Origin: Alkalicoccobacillus plakortidis
GTDB taxonomy: Bacteria > Bacillota > Bacilli > Bacillales > Bacillaceae_D
Reading direction: 5' to 3'
Length of the DNA: 64,000 bases
NCBI RefSeq assembly: GCF_023703085.1
Contig: NZ_JAMQJY010000001.1
Coordinates: 2,604,001-2,668,000, forward strand
Each line of letters starts with the position of its first letter. Positions within the stretch are counted from its first letter, which is position 1. Both the position numbers and the translations under genes were made by a program. Positions 31,396 through 43,975 of the stretch are shown in pieces. Below the pieces are notes generated by a model, which saw nothing but the letters and a program-made list of their open reading frames with translations, did no database searches and was not told where the DNA came from.

Positions 31396-32028
31396 TCAAG
31401 ACTCCGTTGATTTCTTGACAATTACGTGTCGTTGACTTCCTTTTCCTTTAGAGAACGTCATGATGCCCTCTCTTCTATATAAAACTTGATGAACAACCTT
31501 GCGTTCTCGTGCGTTCATCGGTTCTAGCGGAATACCATCTTCTTGATACTTGGCCTTTTTAGCCACTCGTACCGCGAGTTCACGTAATGTCTGATACCGC
31601 TTTGAACGATATTCACCGACATCCACTTGAAAGGCTTTGTGTTTGGTTTTATTTCGATTAGCAGCTAGTCCAACAAGATATTCTAGTGAGTCTAACGTCT
31701 GACCGCGTTTTCCAATCAGTCTAGCAGTATCTCGCTCTTCTTCACAGTTAATCGAAAAAAGAAGACCTTCACTTGTCTTCTTTCTTTCTAAAGAAGCAGC
31801 AATCCCCATTTTTTCAATGGTTTTTGTTAAAAATTCGTGCGCCAATTCTTCTGGATCAGGTATGGCATATGCTTCAATGATTGCTTGTTTTGATCCAAAA
31901 CCTAAAAAGCCTTTTCGAGCTTCTTCAATGACTTCATAAGACATTCGTTCTTTAGGTACATCGAGTTGCTGATAAGCATTGGCTACAGCCTCATCGATTG
32001 TTTTTCCTGACACCCTTACCTTTAACAT
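31396..32028 (-). CDS. jag: RNA-binding protein Jag/KhpB
   Basis: The 210-residue protein has an N-terminal Jag domain ([36 protein letters not shown]), a KH domain with [20 protein letters not shown] and a C-terminal R3H domain ([15 protein letters not shown]). It is an RNA-binding protein linked to cell-wall and division control, and partners KhpA in other Firmicutes. The ATG at 32028 has GGAGG eight bases upstream. It overlaps the yidC end by 38 bases. Confidence 0.92.
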   Translation of the reverse strand: MLKVRVSGKTIDEAVANAYQQLDVPKERMSYEVIEEARKGFLGFGSKQAIIEAYAIPDPEELAHEFLTKTIEKMGIAASLERKKTSEGLLFSINCEEERDTARLIGKRGQTLDSLEYLVGLAANRNKTKHKAFQVDVGEYRSKRYQTLRELAVRVAKKAKYQEDGIPLEPMNARERKVVHQVLYRREGIMTFSKGKGSQRHVIVKKSTES

Positions 32029-32794
32029 TTGATTTCCCTCCAACGCCCGCTTTCGCAGCCTTCCGTTGTTCTACGTTCGGGCCCGTAATAAAGTACGTTT
32101 GAGCAATCATAAATAGGTTTCCAACAACCCAATAAAGGATAACGGCTGAAGGCAAGAAGAAGCCAAATACCGTAATCATAATCGGCATCAAATAGAGCAA
32201 AATTTGCATTTGCGGGTTATTTTGCACCATCATCATTTTTTGCTGCACAAACGTTGCTGCACCAGCCACAATTGGCAACAGGAAAATAGGATCAGGCACA
32301 TCTAATGTGAACCACAAAAATGTATTTCCACTTATTTCAGTTGTTCTCATGATGGCATGATAAAGGGCGAGAAGAATGGGCATTTGGATCACAAGCGGCA
32401 AACAGCCAGCAAATGGGTTCACGCCTTTTTCTTGATACAGACCCATTAATTCCTTTTGCAGCTTCTGCTGTGTGTTCTGATCCTTTGCACTGTACTTCTC
32501 TCTAAGCTTCTGCATTTCAGGCTGCAAGAGCTGCATAGCCTTCATGCTTTTTGTTTGTTTGATCATGAGAGGCATAATCACCAAACGAATTAAAACGGTT
32601 AGAGCAATAATCGCTAATCCATAATTATTAAAAAAATCGGCAAAATTAATAATTAACCAAGAAACCGGATACACAAAAAAGCTGTTCCAAATTCCTTCGC
32701 TACTACTAGTAATCGGTTCATTCACACTGAAACATCCGGTTAAGAGAAACAGCAGACCAAATGAAACAATGAATAACCCCCACTTATTCTTCAC
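31991..32794 (-). CDS. yidC: Membrane protein insertase YidC (SpoIIIJ-type lipoprotein)
   Basis: A YidC/Oxa1 insertase of 267 residues with a lipoprotein signal ([12 protein letters not shown], lipidated Cys) and five membrane segments. The hydrophobic core includes [20 protein letters not shown] with the conserved groove arginine, then [15 protein letters not shown]. In B. subtilis this locus encodes SpoIIIJ, needed for forespore development. The GTG at 32794 has GAGGGTG seven bases upstream. The last 13 codons overlap jag in another frame, longer than the overlap I would expect. Both frames read well. Confidence 0.92.
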   Translation of the reverse strand: MKNKWGLFIVSFGLLFLLTGCFSVNEPITSSSEGIWNSFFVYPVSWLIINFADFFNNYGLAIIALTVLIRLVIMPLMIKQTKSMKAMQLLQPEMQKLREKYSAKDQNTQQKLQKELMGLYQEKGVNPFAGCLPLVIQMPILLALYHAIMRTTEISGNTFLWFTLDVPDPIFLLPIVAGAATFVQQKMMMVQNNPQMQILLYLMPIMITVFGFFLPSAVILYWVVGNLFMIAQTYFITGPNVEQRKAAKAGVGGKSNVKGKGVRKNNR

Positions 32795-32819
32795 TCTTTC
32801 ACACCCTCTGCACAACTTG

Positions 32820-33185
32820 TCATTTCTTTGATGCACTTTGAGAGCTCCGCTTATTCACACCTGCTTTTTTCATCACATGTGCTAAGCTACTTTGGAACTC
32901 ATAATAATCCATATCTGCTGTAGGTTTTCTCGCAATGACAACATAGTCACAATGAGAGTGAAGTACGTCCTGCTTTTCTTGAAAAACAGTTCGAATCAAC
33001 CTCTTAATTCGATTGCGAACCACTGCATTACCAACCTTTTTACTAACAGAAAGCCCTAATCTAAACTGCTCTTGTCCCTCTTTTTTTAGAACATAAAGAA
33101 CAAATTGACGGTTCGCTACGGAACGACCATGATTAAATACAGCCGAAAATTCCTCATTCTTTTTAATCCGCTGTTCTTTTCTCAT
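32820..33185 (-). CDS. rnpA: Ribonuclease P protein component
   Basis: The 121-residue basic protein begins [20 protein letters not shown] and carries the RNase P signature [14 protein letters not shown]. It assists the catalytic RNA in maturing tRNA 5' ends. It lies between rpmH and yidC as in nearly all bacteria. Confidence 0.97.
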   Translation of the reverse strand: MRKEQRIKKNEEFSAVFNHGRSVANRQFVLYVLKKEGQEQFRLGLSVSKKVGNAVVRNRIKRLIRTVFQEKQDVLHSHCDYVVIARKPTADMDYYEFQSSLAHVMKKAGVNKRSSQSASKK

Positions 33186-33221
33186 ATTTCCGCTCCCCTA
33201 TTGTCTTCTACTCTTTGAAGC

Positions 33222-33248
33222 AAAAAAGACCACTGTCTACCAGTGGTC
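33222..33248 (-). terminator. Terminator between rpmH and rnpA
   Basis: GACCACTG pairs with CAGTGGTC on the minus strand around a five-base loop, followed by six T. It probably allows partial read-through from the strong rpmH promoter into rnpA. Confidence 0.8.
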
Positions 33249-33363
33249 TCAGATGTCGATACTTGCCGCGTTCTGCCAATATGCCCCTTCAAAAAGAAAG
33301 TTCAAGCATGCGCAAAGCAAGTCCAATAATCTGAAGTTGCTTATCACTGGCTTCTCAGCGGTT

Positions 33364-33501
33364 TTATGCAGACAATACTTTTCTTCCTTTTTGACGACGA
33401 CGCGCTAGAACTTTACGACCGTTCTTAGTGCTCATTCTTGCACGAAAACCATGCTTCTTTTTACGCTTACGGTTATTTGGCTGAAAGGTTGGTTTACCCA
33501 T
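33364..33501 (-). CDS. rpmH: 50S ribosomal protein L34
   Basis: A 45-residue, very basic protein beginning [19 protein letters not shown] and ending GRKVLSA, the L34 signature. It was found by reading the minus strand between rnpA and the origin. The promoter at 33561-33590 lies about 60 bases upstream. Confidence 0.98.
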   Translation of the reverse strand: MGKPTFQPNNRKRKKKHGFRARMSTKNGRKVLARRRQKGRKVLSA

Positions 33502-33560
33502 TTATTACACCCCCTGCGGATTGCTCATTAAAAAATTCTGGCTGTAAGACAGTCCTGTAA

Positions 33561-33590
33561 ATTATATAGAAAATCATTAGCTATTGTCAA
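33561..33590 (-). promoter_or_regulatory. Promoter of rpmH
   Basis: TTGACA (minus strand, 33590-33585) and TATAAT (33566-33561), both perfect consensus hexamers, spaced by 18 bases. A second TTGACA lies about 23 bases further upstream without a matching -10. Confidence 0.85.
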
Positions 33591-33699
33591 GATCAAAATT
33601 ACACGATTGTCAACATCTTATTATACACTCTCATCATGCTTGTCGGCAAGTTTTGTTAGTGAAGGAATGAAAAGTTGAAAGAGAAACGAAGTCGCTGGT

Positions 33700-34015
33700 G
33701 CACTAAATGGAGTGAGGTTTACCAAGAAGAATTGGTCTGTCGCTAAGAAAAATCATTATTTCACTAAGAACTACGGAAGGATCAGCAAGACCAATATAGC
33801 GTTACCAAGAGAGGTAACATCATAAGCAAGCTAGATGAATCTATTTCCAAGAACATGCTCTCTTTAGCAAGGTAGATGAACTTTCCTCCAAGAGCACGCA
33901 CTCTTTAACAAGCTAGATATATCAATTACCAAGAGCAGACCTTTTTAACAAGATAAATGAATCTTTCTACAAGAACTCGCTCTCTTTAGCAAGGTAGATG
34001 AACCTTTCCCCAAAA
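33700..34015. repeat. 20/21-bp phased CAAGA repeat array near oriC
   Basis: The AAG of a CAAG/CTAAG core falls at 33724, 33745, 33766, 33787, 33807, 33828, 33849, 33869, 33890, 33910, 33931, 33950, 33971 and 33991. The spacing is 19-21, mean about 20.5. A 41-base unit (AGCAAGGTAGATGAACTTTC followed by a CCAAGAGCACGCACTC half) is visible. It lies between the rpmH promoter and the DnaA-box cluster. I see no gene in it. Confidence 0.85.
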
Positions 34016-34348
34016 CACGATACCTATATTTTTTTAGCAAACTCCCTATAGCAGTCGTTTCACGGTGCTCGTCTGAATAAGGAGAGAAAGTGATTATCTT
34101 CATTTTAAAAATCACGTCCCAATATATTTGGATACCTCTACTTATTTTAAAGAACATTGCTCCTTCATCTAACATTTCATTTCATTCCTCTTCACCAGCA
34201 AAAATTCCTGAACGGATCCTCCCATTAGCAAACTTCTTCATTTCCATCTTGCAAAAAATAAAGTTCCATTCATTTTTTCGCCAACACAATTTTAAATTTC
34301 CGCCTCACTTTTAATACCCACATCCTCTTCTCCCTCTTTTCAAAACAC

Positions 34349-34609
34349 TGTGGACAACTTTAAAAGACATATTTCGACTTATCCTCCGACTCATCGACAG
34401 CTTACTCACATATCTTGTGTTGTGGACAAAAATAAAACACAAGATGCTGTACTTTGTGGATAAACCTAACAAACCATTGCGGTAAAAGGTTTATTTTGCT
34501 ATGATTATATTGTTTTAACTCGTGGATAGCTATTCAAACACTCTATCCTGTCCACAGCCTGTGGGTAAAGTTGTGGACAGGTTTTTTTCTGCGGATTATT
34601 TTTTCCACA
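34349..34609. other. oriC: oriC part 1: DnaA-box cluster upstream of dnaA
   Basis: TGTGGATAA (34455-34463) is a perfect DnaA box. Near-boxes with one mismatch are TGTGGACAA (34349, 34421), TGTGGGTAA (34560) and TTTTCCACA (34601). Weaker ones lie at 34548 and 34572. Together with the cluster after dnaA this forms the bipartite origin known from Bacillus. The 1.3 kb between rpmH and dnaA otherwise holds only the phased repeats and AT-rich sequence. Confidence 0.88.
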
Positions 34610-34804
34610 GGCTTGTTTACTATTTCTTTTTTGATGATTTTCTACTATACTATTATCTTTCCACATTTTATTCACCGGTGAATAAATATTCATCGTCATT
34701 ATAAGCGTTGTACAAAACATATACAATCAATCTTAACTAAAGGCCGTAACAGGTCTTTTCTGTGTCTACACTACTTGTAACACTGGGAAAAAGGAGGTTT
34801 AAAC

Positions 34805-36157
34805 TTGGAAAACATTCACGACCTGTGGGAACGGGTCCTCTCTGAAATGGAGACAAAGGTGAGTAAGCCTAGCTTTGAGACATGGCTGAAATCGACAAAA
34901 GCCAATGTGATTCAAAACGATGTCATTACCGTCACTGCTCCTAATGAGTTTGCGCGTGACTGGTTAGAGGATCACTACGCCAGTTTAACTTCTGATACAA
35001 TCGAGAACTTAACGGGGTCTAGACTGACACCGAAGTTTGTCATTCCGCAAAATGAGTCTGTGGATGACTTATTAGTCGAGCAGCCACCTAAAAAAATACC
35101 ACAAGCAGATGCTGCTGATGATATTTCAAGTCGGACAATGCTAAATGGCAAATACACATTTAATACGTTTGTTATTGGATCTGGAAACCGCTTTGCTCAC
35201 GCTGCATCTCTTGCTGTAGCTGAAGCACCGGCAAAAGCTTATAATCCATTGTTTATTTATGGTGGAGTTGGTCTGGGGAAAACGCATTTAATGCATGCGA
35301 TCGGCCACTATGTCATGGAGCATAATCCAAAAGCAAATGTAGTCTACTTATCTTCAGAGAAATTCACGAATGAATTTATTAATTCCATTCGTGATAACAA
35401 AGCAGTGAACTTCCGCAATAAGTATCGCAATGTTGATGTATTACTTATTGATGACATCCAGTTCCTAGCAGGTAAGGAACAGACACAAGAGGAGTTCTTC
35501 CATACATTTAATGCACTTCATGAGGAATCAAAACAAATTGTGATCTCAAGTGACCGTCCTCCTAAGGAAATTCCTACGCTTGAGGACCGTCTTCGTTCAC
35601 GTTTTGAGTGGGGTCTTATTACAGATATTACGCCTCCGGACCTCGAAACGAGGATTGCGATTTTAAGAAAAAAAGCGAAGGCCGAGAACTTAGATATTCC
35701 AAATGAAGTCATGTTATATATTGCGAATCAAATCGACACAAATATACGAGAGCTAGAAGGCGCCCTTATTCGTGTTGTTGCGTATTCGTCCCTCATTAAC
35801 AAAGATATGAACGCAGATTTGGCAGCAGAAGCTCTAAAAGATATTATTCCAAATTCAAAGCCAAAAATGCTTACGATCATTGACATTCAAAAGCTAGTTG
35901 GCGACTATTATCAAGTTAAACTAGATGATTTTAAAGCAAAAAAACGAACAAAATCCGTTGCATTTCCACGGCAAATTGCGATGTATCTATCTCGTGAGTT
36001 AACGGATTCATCCTTACCTAAAATAGGGAGTGAATTTGGCGGACGTGATCATACAACCGTCATTCATGCTCACGAAAAAATTTCAAGATTACTTGGTACA
36101 GATGAAGACTTACAACAAAAAGTCCAAGCGATCACAGAACAACTTCGCGGCTCGTGA
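34805..36157 (+). CDS. dnaA: Chromosomal replication initiator DnaA
   Basis: DnaA binds DnaA boxes and melts oriC. The 450-residue protein has domain I ([20 protein letters not shown]), a variable linker, AAA+ domain III with Walker [11 protein letters not shown] and Walker [11 protein letters not shown], and domain IV with the box-binding signature [15 protein letters not shown] near the end. The start is a TTG with AAGGAGG seven bases upstream. It is flanked on both sides by DnaA-box clusters and co-oriented with dnaN. Confidence 0.98.
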   Translation: MENIHDLWERVLSEMETKVSKPSFETWLKSTKANVIQNDVITVTAPNEFARDWLEDHYASLTSDTIENLTGSRLTPKFVIPQNESVDDLLVEQPPKKIPQADAADDISSRTMLNGKYTFNTFVIGSGNRFAHAASLAVAEAPAKAYNPLFIYGGVGLGKTHLMHAIGHYVMEHNPKANVVYLSSEKFTNEFINSIRDNKAVNFRNKYRNVDVLLIDDIQFLAGKEQTQEEFFHTFNALHEESKQIVISSDRPPKEIPTLEDRLRSRFEWGLITDITPPDLETRIAILRKKAKAENLDIPNEVMLYIANQIDTNIRELEGALIRVVAYSSLINKDMNADLAAEALKDIIPNSKPKMLTIIDIQKLVGDYYQVKLDDFKAKKRTKSVAFPRQIAMYLSRELTDSSLPKIGSEFGGRDHTTVIHAHEKISRLLGTDEDLQQKVQAITEQLRGS

Positions 36158-36167
36158 CTGTGCACAG

Positions 36168-36285
36168 TGTGGGTAAAGTAAGCACCGTTACACACAGTTT
36201 ACCCACATGTGTATAACCCGTTTGGTATAGAGTACATTCACTTATCCACAAATTCACAGCCCCTATTACTATTAATACTATTTTT
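36168..36285. other. oriC: oriC part 2: DnaA boxes, GC patch and DnaA-trios
   Basis: TGTGGGTAA (36168), TTACCCACA (36199) and the perfect box TTATCCACA (36242-36250) are followed by a GC-rich patch (CAGCCC). Six trinucleotides then follow in register from 36263 (CTA TTA CTA TTA ATA CTA). Their complement reads 3'-GAT/AAT repeats, the DnaA-trio element that marks the unwinding site in B. subtilis. AT-rich DNA follows to dnaN. This is the probable site of duplex opening. Confidence 0.85.
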
Positions 36286-36322
36286 AAAACCATAAATAAT
36301 GATTTTAAAGGAGCTATTTGTC

Positions 36323-37462
36323 ATGCATTTTGTCATTGAAAGAAATCGTTTTGTTCATGATGTTCAAAACGTTGCCAAGGCGGTTTCTTCTAGAACAACG
36401 ATTCCGATTTTAACTGGAATGAAGATTGTTGCCACAAATGAAGGAATCACTTTAACAGGCAGCGATTCTGATATCTCGATTGAAACCTTTATACCAACAG
36501 AGGAAGAAGATCTTCATCTTGTAGAAATTAAGCAAGAGGGAAGTATCGTTCTACAAGCGCGTTTCTTTGCGGAAATTGTGAAGAAATTACCAGGAGAACA
36601 AATTGAAATTAGTGTACAAGATCAACTGAGTGCAACGATTCGTTCAGGTTCCTCCGTCTTTACACTAAATGGCTTAGATCCCGAAGAGTATCCGCGCCTT
36701 CCACAGCTTGAAGAGGATCTGGTTTTCCGATTGCCTCAAGATATGCTAAAAAACATTATTAGACAAACTGTCTTTGCAGTGTCCACTCAGGAAACACGTC
36801 CTGTGTTGACAGGTGTAAACCTTGAGATCGAAAAAGGTGAGTTGATCTGTACTGCAACAGATAGCAGACGCTTGGCTATGAGAAAATCATCGGTTGAACG
36901 AAATGATCAGGAGCTGACGTTTGAGAATGTTGTTATTCCAGGGAAGAGCCTAACAGAGTTAAGTAGAATTCTAGAGGATAACGATGAGCTAACAGAGGTT
37001 GTTGTCACAGAAAACCAAATTCTTTTTAAATTGGGTCATACGTTATTTTTCTCAAGACTACTTGATGGGAAATACCCAGTAACAAGCAGCATGATTCCAA
37101 CTCATTCAAAGACTACATTTTCTGTACAAACAAAATCGTTATTGCAGACGTTAGAAAGAGCATTATTGCTTTCAGACGGTAAAAATAATGTGGTGACACT
37201 TAAAACTCTTAACGATCAGCAAATTGAAATTACATCTGTTTCTCCTGAAATCGGAAAAGTAACAGAGGATCTGGCAACCTCGGACCAAGAGGGAGAAGAG
37301 ATGAGAATTTCATTTAACGGAAAAATTGTCATTGATGCATTAAAGGTTATCGATAGTGAAAAAGTTAATATTATGTTCACAGGAGCGATGAGTGCATTTG
37401 TTGTTAGACCAACTGACCATGATCACTATCTGCACCTATTCTCTCCAGTACGTACATACTAG
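36323..37462 (+). CDS. dnaN: DNA polymerase III sliding clamp (beta subunit)
   Basis: The 379-residue clamp begins MHFVIERNRFVHDVQNVAKA and ends VRPTDHDHYLHLFSPVRTY. Three repeated clamp folds are expected over this length. The ATG at 36323 has AAAGGAG nine bases upstream. An ATG 24 bases earlier has no site. It tethers the polymerase and, with other factors, regulates DnaA. It is second in the dnaA-dnaN operon. Confidence 0.98.
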   Translation: MHFVIERNRFVHDVQNVAKAVSSRTTIPILTGMKIVATNEGITLTGSDSDISIETFIPTEEEDLHLVEIKQEGSIVLQARFFAEIVKKLPGEQIEISVQDQLSATIRSGSSVFTLNGLDPEEYPRLPQLEEDLVFRLPQDMLKNIIRQTVFAVSTQETRPVLTGVNLEIEKGELICTATDSRRLAMRKSSVERNDQELTFENVVIPGKSLTELSRILEDNDELTEVVVTENQILFKLGHTLFFSRLLDGKYPVTSSMIPTHSKTTFSVQTKSLLQTLERALLLSDGKNNVVTLKTLNDQQIEITSVSPEIGKVTEDLATSDQEGEEMRISFNGKIVIDALKVIDSEKVNIMFTGAMSAFVVRPTDHDHYLHLFSPVRTY

Positions 37463-37635
37463 GTCTATGTGTCTTACTTTTAAGATTGGACTTGGCTAGA
37501 AGACGTTGGTCTAGTACAATAGATAATAGAGAATGTATGTAAATTGAACGGAACAAGAAGACAGCAACTCTCTATGACTTGCTGTCTTCCCTTTCTTATG
37601 ACCCTCGAACATTGAGGGAGGAAAAGAGGTACAAG

Positions 37636-37875
37636 ATGGACGTGCTAAAAATCTCAACTCCGTATATCACTCTTGGACAAATGCTAAAAGAGTCAGGGGC
37701 AATTGACACAGGTGGGATGGCAAAATGGTATCTAAGCGAATATGAAGTGATTGTGAACGAGGAGCCAGAGAACCGCCGAGGCAAAAAGCTACGAGCGGGC
37801 GATATAATCAAGCTCCATGATGGCACAACCATCGAAATTGCGTGGACCGAGGAGAAGGAAGATGAGGGTCAATAA
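37636..37875 (+). CDS. yaaA: S4-domain protein YaaA (RlbA-like)
   Basis: A 79-residue S4-type RNA-binding protein: ISTPYITLGQMLKESGAIDT, GMAKWYLSEYEVIVNEEPE, RRGKKLRAGDIIKL. Its position between dnaN and recF is conserved in Firmicutes. In B. subtilis it has been linked to ribosome assembly. The ATG at 37636 has AGAGG upstream. Its last codons overlap recF by 14 bases. Confidence 0.92.
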   Translation: MDVLKISTPYITLGQMLKESGAIDTGGMAKWYLSEYEVIVNEEPENRRGKKLRAGDIIKLHDGTTIEIAWTEEKEDEGQ

Positions 37876-38983
37876 GTTATCGCTTAAGCATTACCGCAAC
37901 TATGCAGAAGCAGAGCTTGAATTTAATAAGCAGGTTCATGTGTTCGTAGGAGATAATGCGCAGGGGAAAACCAATGTGCTCGAAGCTATTTATGTGTTGG
38001 CGATGGCTAAATCACATCGCACTGCTAAGGATAAAGAATTAATTAGTTGGGGGCAGGATTACGCCGGCATCTGTGGTGAGGCACAGACACGCCGAAACAA
38101 GTTAACGTTGGACTTAACGATCTCAAGCAAAGGGAAAAAAGTGAAACTTAATGGGTTGGAGCAACGACGCCTCAGTGAGTACGTCGGGGCTCTTAATGTC
38201 GTTATGTTTGCCCCTGAAGACCTGCACTTGGTCAAAGGGAGTCCTCAAGGGAGAAGGCGCTTTATGGACATGGAGCTTGGCCAGATAAGTCCGATCTATC
38301 TTCACCACAGCAGCCGTTATCAGAAAATCCTGCAACAGCGTAATTCACTTTTACGAGATTGGCACAAGAACCAGCTCCCGATATGCTTGGAGATCTTGAC
38401 TGAACAATTAATTGATACTGGTGCCGAGCTGATAAAGAGACGGGCTGTGTTCCTTCAGAAGCTGCAGAAATGGGCAGAAACGATTCATTTTGACATCTCC
38501 CGTGGCACAGAAGAGCTAAAGCTTATCTATCTTTCAACGGTAGAGGTATCAGAAGACTTAAACTTGTCGACCCTAAAAGAAAGACTACATGCGGTGTACA
38601 AACAGAAAAAAGACAAAGAGCAGATAAGAGGAACAACCTTATTTGGACCTCATCGTGAAGATATTGGTTTTTTAGTCAATGAAAAAGATGTTCAAAGCTA
38701 TGGCTCTCAAGGACAACAACGAACAACAGCACTTGCTCTTAAGCTTGCTGAGATAGAGCTCATCAAAGAAGAAGTAGGAGAATACCCGGTTTTGTTACTA
38801 GATGATGTGCTTTCTGAGTTAGATGATTATCGGCAATCTCATCTGCTAGAGACAATACAGAGAAAAGTACAGACATTTGTAACGACGACCGGATTAGCTG
38901 GTGTTCATCAGAAGGCTTTAGAGAATGCTGAGGTTTTTGAAGTGAAGTTGGGCCATATTCAATTACGTCCTACTACTTCATGA
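37862..38983 (+). CDS. recF: DNA replication and repair protein RecF
   Basis: A 373-residue SMC-like ATPase that helps load RecA at gapped DNA. Walker A is GDNAQGKTNVLEAI, the signature motif lies around SYGSQGQQRTTALALKL, and Walker B is PVLLLDDVLSELDD. The ATG at 37862 (MRVNKLSLKHYRNY) follows AAGGAAG and overlaps yaaA. The longer frame upstream is yaaA in a second frame. Confidence 0.97.
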   Translation: MRVNKLSLKHYRNYAEAELEFNKQVHVFVGDNAQGKTNVLEAIYVLAMAKSHRTAKDKELISWGQDYAGICGEAQTRRNKLTLDLTISSKGKKVKLNGLEQRRLSEYVGALNVVMFAPEDLHLVKGSPQGRRRFMDMELGQISPIYLHHSSRYQKILQQRNSLLRDWHKNQLPICLEILTEQLIDTGAELIKRRAVFLQKLQKWAETIHFDISRGTEELKLIYLSTVEVSEDLNLSTLKERLHAVYKQKKDKEQIRGTTLFGPHREDIGFLVNEKDVQSYGSQGQQRTTALALKLAEIELIKEEVGEYPVLLLDDVLSELDDYRQSHLLETIQRKVQTFVTTTGLAGVHQKALENAEVFEVKLGHIQLRPTTS

Positions 38984-39022
38984 TGATTCTATGAGTAAAA
39001 AAAAGAGTGTTGAGGTGAAATC

Positions 39023-39283
39023 ATGTTTATTCACTTGGGAGGAGACGTAATGATTCGTGCAAATGAAATCATTGCCATTCTCCAGTATGAAGAAAATGAG
39101 GTGCCCGAAGAAACAATGGCCTTTTTAGAAAAGGCTGATGCTGCAAGTTCAATTACGATCACTCCGGATCTTGTGAAATCCGTCATTATTACTGATCATG
39201 TTATATATTACTCTCCAGTTTCATCTGTCACATTAAACAAACGAGCACTAACCGATGCTGGCATTAAAGAAGATATAGTTTAA
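39023..39283 (+). CDS. remB: Extracellular matrix regulator RemB (YaaB)
   Basis: An 86-residue DUF370-type protein, MFIHLGGDVMIRANEIIAIL, with a conserved position between recF and gyrB. In B. subtilis RemB acts with RemA to promote biofilm-matrix gene expression. GAGGTGA precedes the ATG. Confidence 0.9.
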   Translation: MFIHLGGDVMIRANEIIAILQYEENEVPEETMAFLEKADAASSITITPDLVKSVIITDHVIYYSPVSSVTLNKRALTDAGIKEDIV

Positions 39284-39313
39284 AACCATTTAGCTGAGTG
39301 ATGGTTAAGATAA

Positions 39314-41260
<1,947 letters not shown>

Positions 41261-41301
41261 ACGGGTAGAAAAATGCAACAGCTCTGATGGAGGGGTAACA
41301 A

Positions 41302-43827
41302 ATGGCTGAACAGAATCAATCAAACATTACAGAAATTAATATAGGCCAAGAGATGCAAACATCCTTTATGGATTATGCAATGAGTGTTATTGTCAGCCGT
41401 GCACTTCCAGATGCTAGAGACGGACTCAAGCCAGTTCATCGCCGTATTTTGTATGCGATGAATGATTTAGGTATGACTCCCGATAAGGCATACAAGAAGT
41501 CGGCTCGTATTGTTGGAGATGTTATTGGTAAGTATCACCCGCATGGTGATTCAGCCGTTTATGAAACGATGGTACGTATGGCTCAGGATTTCAGTTACCG
41601 TTATATGCTCGTTGATGGGCACGGAAACTTTGGTTCGGTTGATGGAGATTCAGCGGCTGCAATGCGTTATACAGAAGCAAAAATGTCGAAGATCTCAATG
41701 GAATTGGTTCGAGATATTAACAAAGACACCATTGACTTTCAGGATAACTATGATGGATCTGAACAAGAGCCAGTAGTCATGCCCGCAAGGTTCCCGAATT
41801 TACTAGTAAACGGTACGTCCGGGATTGCTGTCGGAATGGCAACAAACATTCCCCCACACCAACTAGGCGAAGTCATTGATGGAGTTTTGGCTTTATCTGA
41901 GAACCGTGAAATTGATATTGCAGAATTAATGGAATACATTCCAGGACCAGATTTTCCAACTGGAGCAGAAATTCTAGGTCGTTCCGGTATTAGACGAGCT
42001 TATCAAACGGGACGAGGTTCTATTACACTACGAGCCAAAACAGAAATTGAAGACCATAACGGAAAACAACGTATTATCGTGACAGAGCTTCCTTATCAAG
42101 TGAATAAAGCCCGTTTGATTGAGAAGATTGCGGAGCTTGTACGTGATAAGAAGATTGAAGGAATTACAGATTTACGTGATGAATCCGATCGTACCGGAAT
42201 GCGGATTGTGATTGAAGTAAGAAGAGATGCCAATGCCAATGTATTGCTAAACAACTTACACAAACAAACAGCTCTTCAATCTAGCTTCGGTATTAACCTA
42301 CTAGCTCTTGTTGGTGGACGTCCAAAAGTTTTAAATTTAAAAGAATGTCTTGAAGAATATCTTGACCACCAGATTGTTGTTACTCGTAGAAGAACTGCTT
42401 TTGAACTGAAAAAAGCAGAGGCTCGTGCACATATTTTAGAAGGTTTACGTATTGCATTAGACCATCTTGATGAAGTCATCAGCTTGATCCGTGCCTCACA
42501 AACGACGGAAATTGCGAGAAATGGCTTAATGGAACGATTTGAATTAAGCTATGACCAATCTCAAGCCATTCTAGATATGCGTCTACAACGATTAACTGGC
42601 TTAGAGAGAGATAAAATTGAAGGCGAATATAATGAACTGCAGCAGCGTATTGCTGAATTAAAAGAGATTCTTGAGAATGAGTATAAGGTTCTTGAGATTA
42701 TCCGTGAAGAACTAACTGCAGTAAAAGAACGCTTTAATGATGAGCGTCGTACGATTATTTCGATGAGTGAAGATCATCTTGAGGATGAAGACTTAATTGC
42801 TCGTCAAAATATCATCATTACACTTAGCCATAACGGATATATTAAACGCCTGCCTATTTCTACGTATAAGAACCAAAAACGTGGAGGAAAAGGAATTCAG
42901 GCGATGGGAACAAATGATAATGACTTTGTTTCGCATCTATTTACAACAAACACACACCATACGATTCTTTTCTTTACGAACAAAGGAAAGGTTTATCGTT
43001 TAAAAGGCTATGAGATTCCTGAGTTAGGTAGAACGGCTAAAGGAATTCCGATTATTAACCTGCTTCAGATCGAACAGGGTGAATTTATTAGTACGGTTAT
43101 TCCAATTGAAGAATTTAATGATGACTCTTATCTATTCTTCTTAACCAAAGAAGGAATTGCCAAACGAACTCAGCTTTCGGCGTTTGCTAATATCCGAAAA
43201 GGCGGTTTGTTTGCCATTAATCTCCGAGGTGAAGACGAGCTACACGGTGTAAGGCTTACAGGTGGAGATGAAGAGATTATCATTGGTACACGTCAAGGAA
43301 TGGCGATTCGTTTCCATGAGGATGATGTACGACTAATGGGTCGAACTGCTGGGGGCGTAAAAGGCATCACGTTGTCCAATGAGGATCATGTTGTTGGTAT
43401 GGATGTTGTTGTGAAGGATCAGGACGTCTTAATTGTATCTGAGAAAGGGTACGGGAAACGTACTCAAATTGATGAATACCGCATTCAGAACCGTGGCGGT
43501 AAAGGAATTAAGACATCTAATATCACTGACAAAACCGGCGCACTTGTTTCTCTTAAAGTGGTATCGCTAGAAAGTGATATCATGATCATTACAGCTAGCG
43601 GTGTTATTATTCGTACCCAAGTTGAACCAATTTCTCAAACAGGACGAAATACACAAGGTGTTAAACTGATTCGTGTGAATGAGGGTGAAGAGGTAGCAAC
43701 AGTTGCCCGAGTTGATATTGAAGATGACGAGGTGGAAGAGCTTCTTGAAGAAGAGGCTATGCAAGAACAAGCCACTGAAGGAAAAGAAGACACTTCTGAA
43801 GCGACAGATGAACAAACTGAAGAATAA
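41302..43827 (+). CDS. gyrA: DNA gyrase subunit A
   Basis: The breakage-reunion subunit, 841 residues. The N-terminal winged-helix/tower domain includes the quinolone-determining region [20 protein letters not shown] and the catalytic tyrosine in [11 protein letters not shown]. The C-terminal beta-pinwheel contains the GyrA box QKRGGKG. An unusually acidic tail rich in Glu ([13 protein letters not shown] onwards) ends the protein. Ser and Glu at the usual resistance positions are wild type by eye. A terminator follows immediately. Confidence 0.98.
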   Translation: MAEQNQSNITEINIGQEMQTSFMDYAMSVIVSRALPDARDGLKPVHRRILYAMNDLGMTPDKAYKKSARIVGDVIGKYHPHGDSAVYETMVRMAQDFSYRYMLVDGHGNFGSVDGDSAAAMRYTEAKMSKISMELVRDINKDTIDFQDNYDGSEQEPVVMPARFPNLLVNGTSGIAVGMATNIPPHQLGEVIDGVLALSENREIDIAELMEYIPGPDFPTGAEILGRSGIRRAYQTGRGSITLRAKTEIEDHNGKQRIIVTELPYQVNKARLIEKIAELVRDKKIEGITDLRDESDRTGMRIVIEVRRDANANVLLNNLHKQTALQSSFGINLLALVGGRPKVLNLKECLEEYLDHQIVVTRRRTAFELKKAEARAHILEGLRIALDHLDEVISLIRASQTTEIARNGLMERFELSYDQSQAILDMRLQRLTGLERDKIEGEYNELQQRIAELKEILENEYKVLEIIREELTAVKERFNDERRTIISMSEDHLEDEDLIARQNIIITLSHNGYIKRLPISTYKNQKRGGKGIQAMGTNDNDFVSHLFTTNTHHTILFFTNKGKVYRLKGYEIPELGRTAKGIPIINLLQIEQGEFISTVIPIEEFNDDSYLFFLTKEGIAKRTQLSAFANIRKGGLFAINLRGEDELHGVRLTGGDEEIIIGTRQGMAIRFHEDDVRLMGRTAGGVKGITLSNEDHVVGMDVVVKDQDVLIVSEKGYGKRTQIDEYRIQNRGGKGIKTSNITDKTGALVSLKVVSLESDIMIITASGVIIRTQVEPISQTGRNTQGVKLIRVNEGEEVATVARVDIEDDEVEELLEEEAMQEQATEGKEDTSEATDEQTEE

Positions 43828-43834
43828 CTAGTAA

Positions 43835-43863
43835 AACCGACCTATGCAGGTCGGTTTTTTTTA
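43835..43863 (+). terminator. Terminator after gyrA
   Basis: ACCGACC pairs with GGTCGGT around TATGCA, followed by a run of eight T. Confidence 0.92.
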
Positions 43864-43975
43864 TGTATTTTATATTAATATTTCCCATTTAAAAATAATA
43901 TCGTATAATAAAGGATAATAGATCTAGTTCTAAAGTATTGATTAAGAATTGACCGATAGATTGGAGAGAATTTGT

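Noticed and set aside
34090..34314. A 74-residue open frame upstream of dnaA
   Set aside because: No ribosome site, low-complexity AT-rich sequence next to the origin, and no recognisable protein features.
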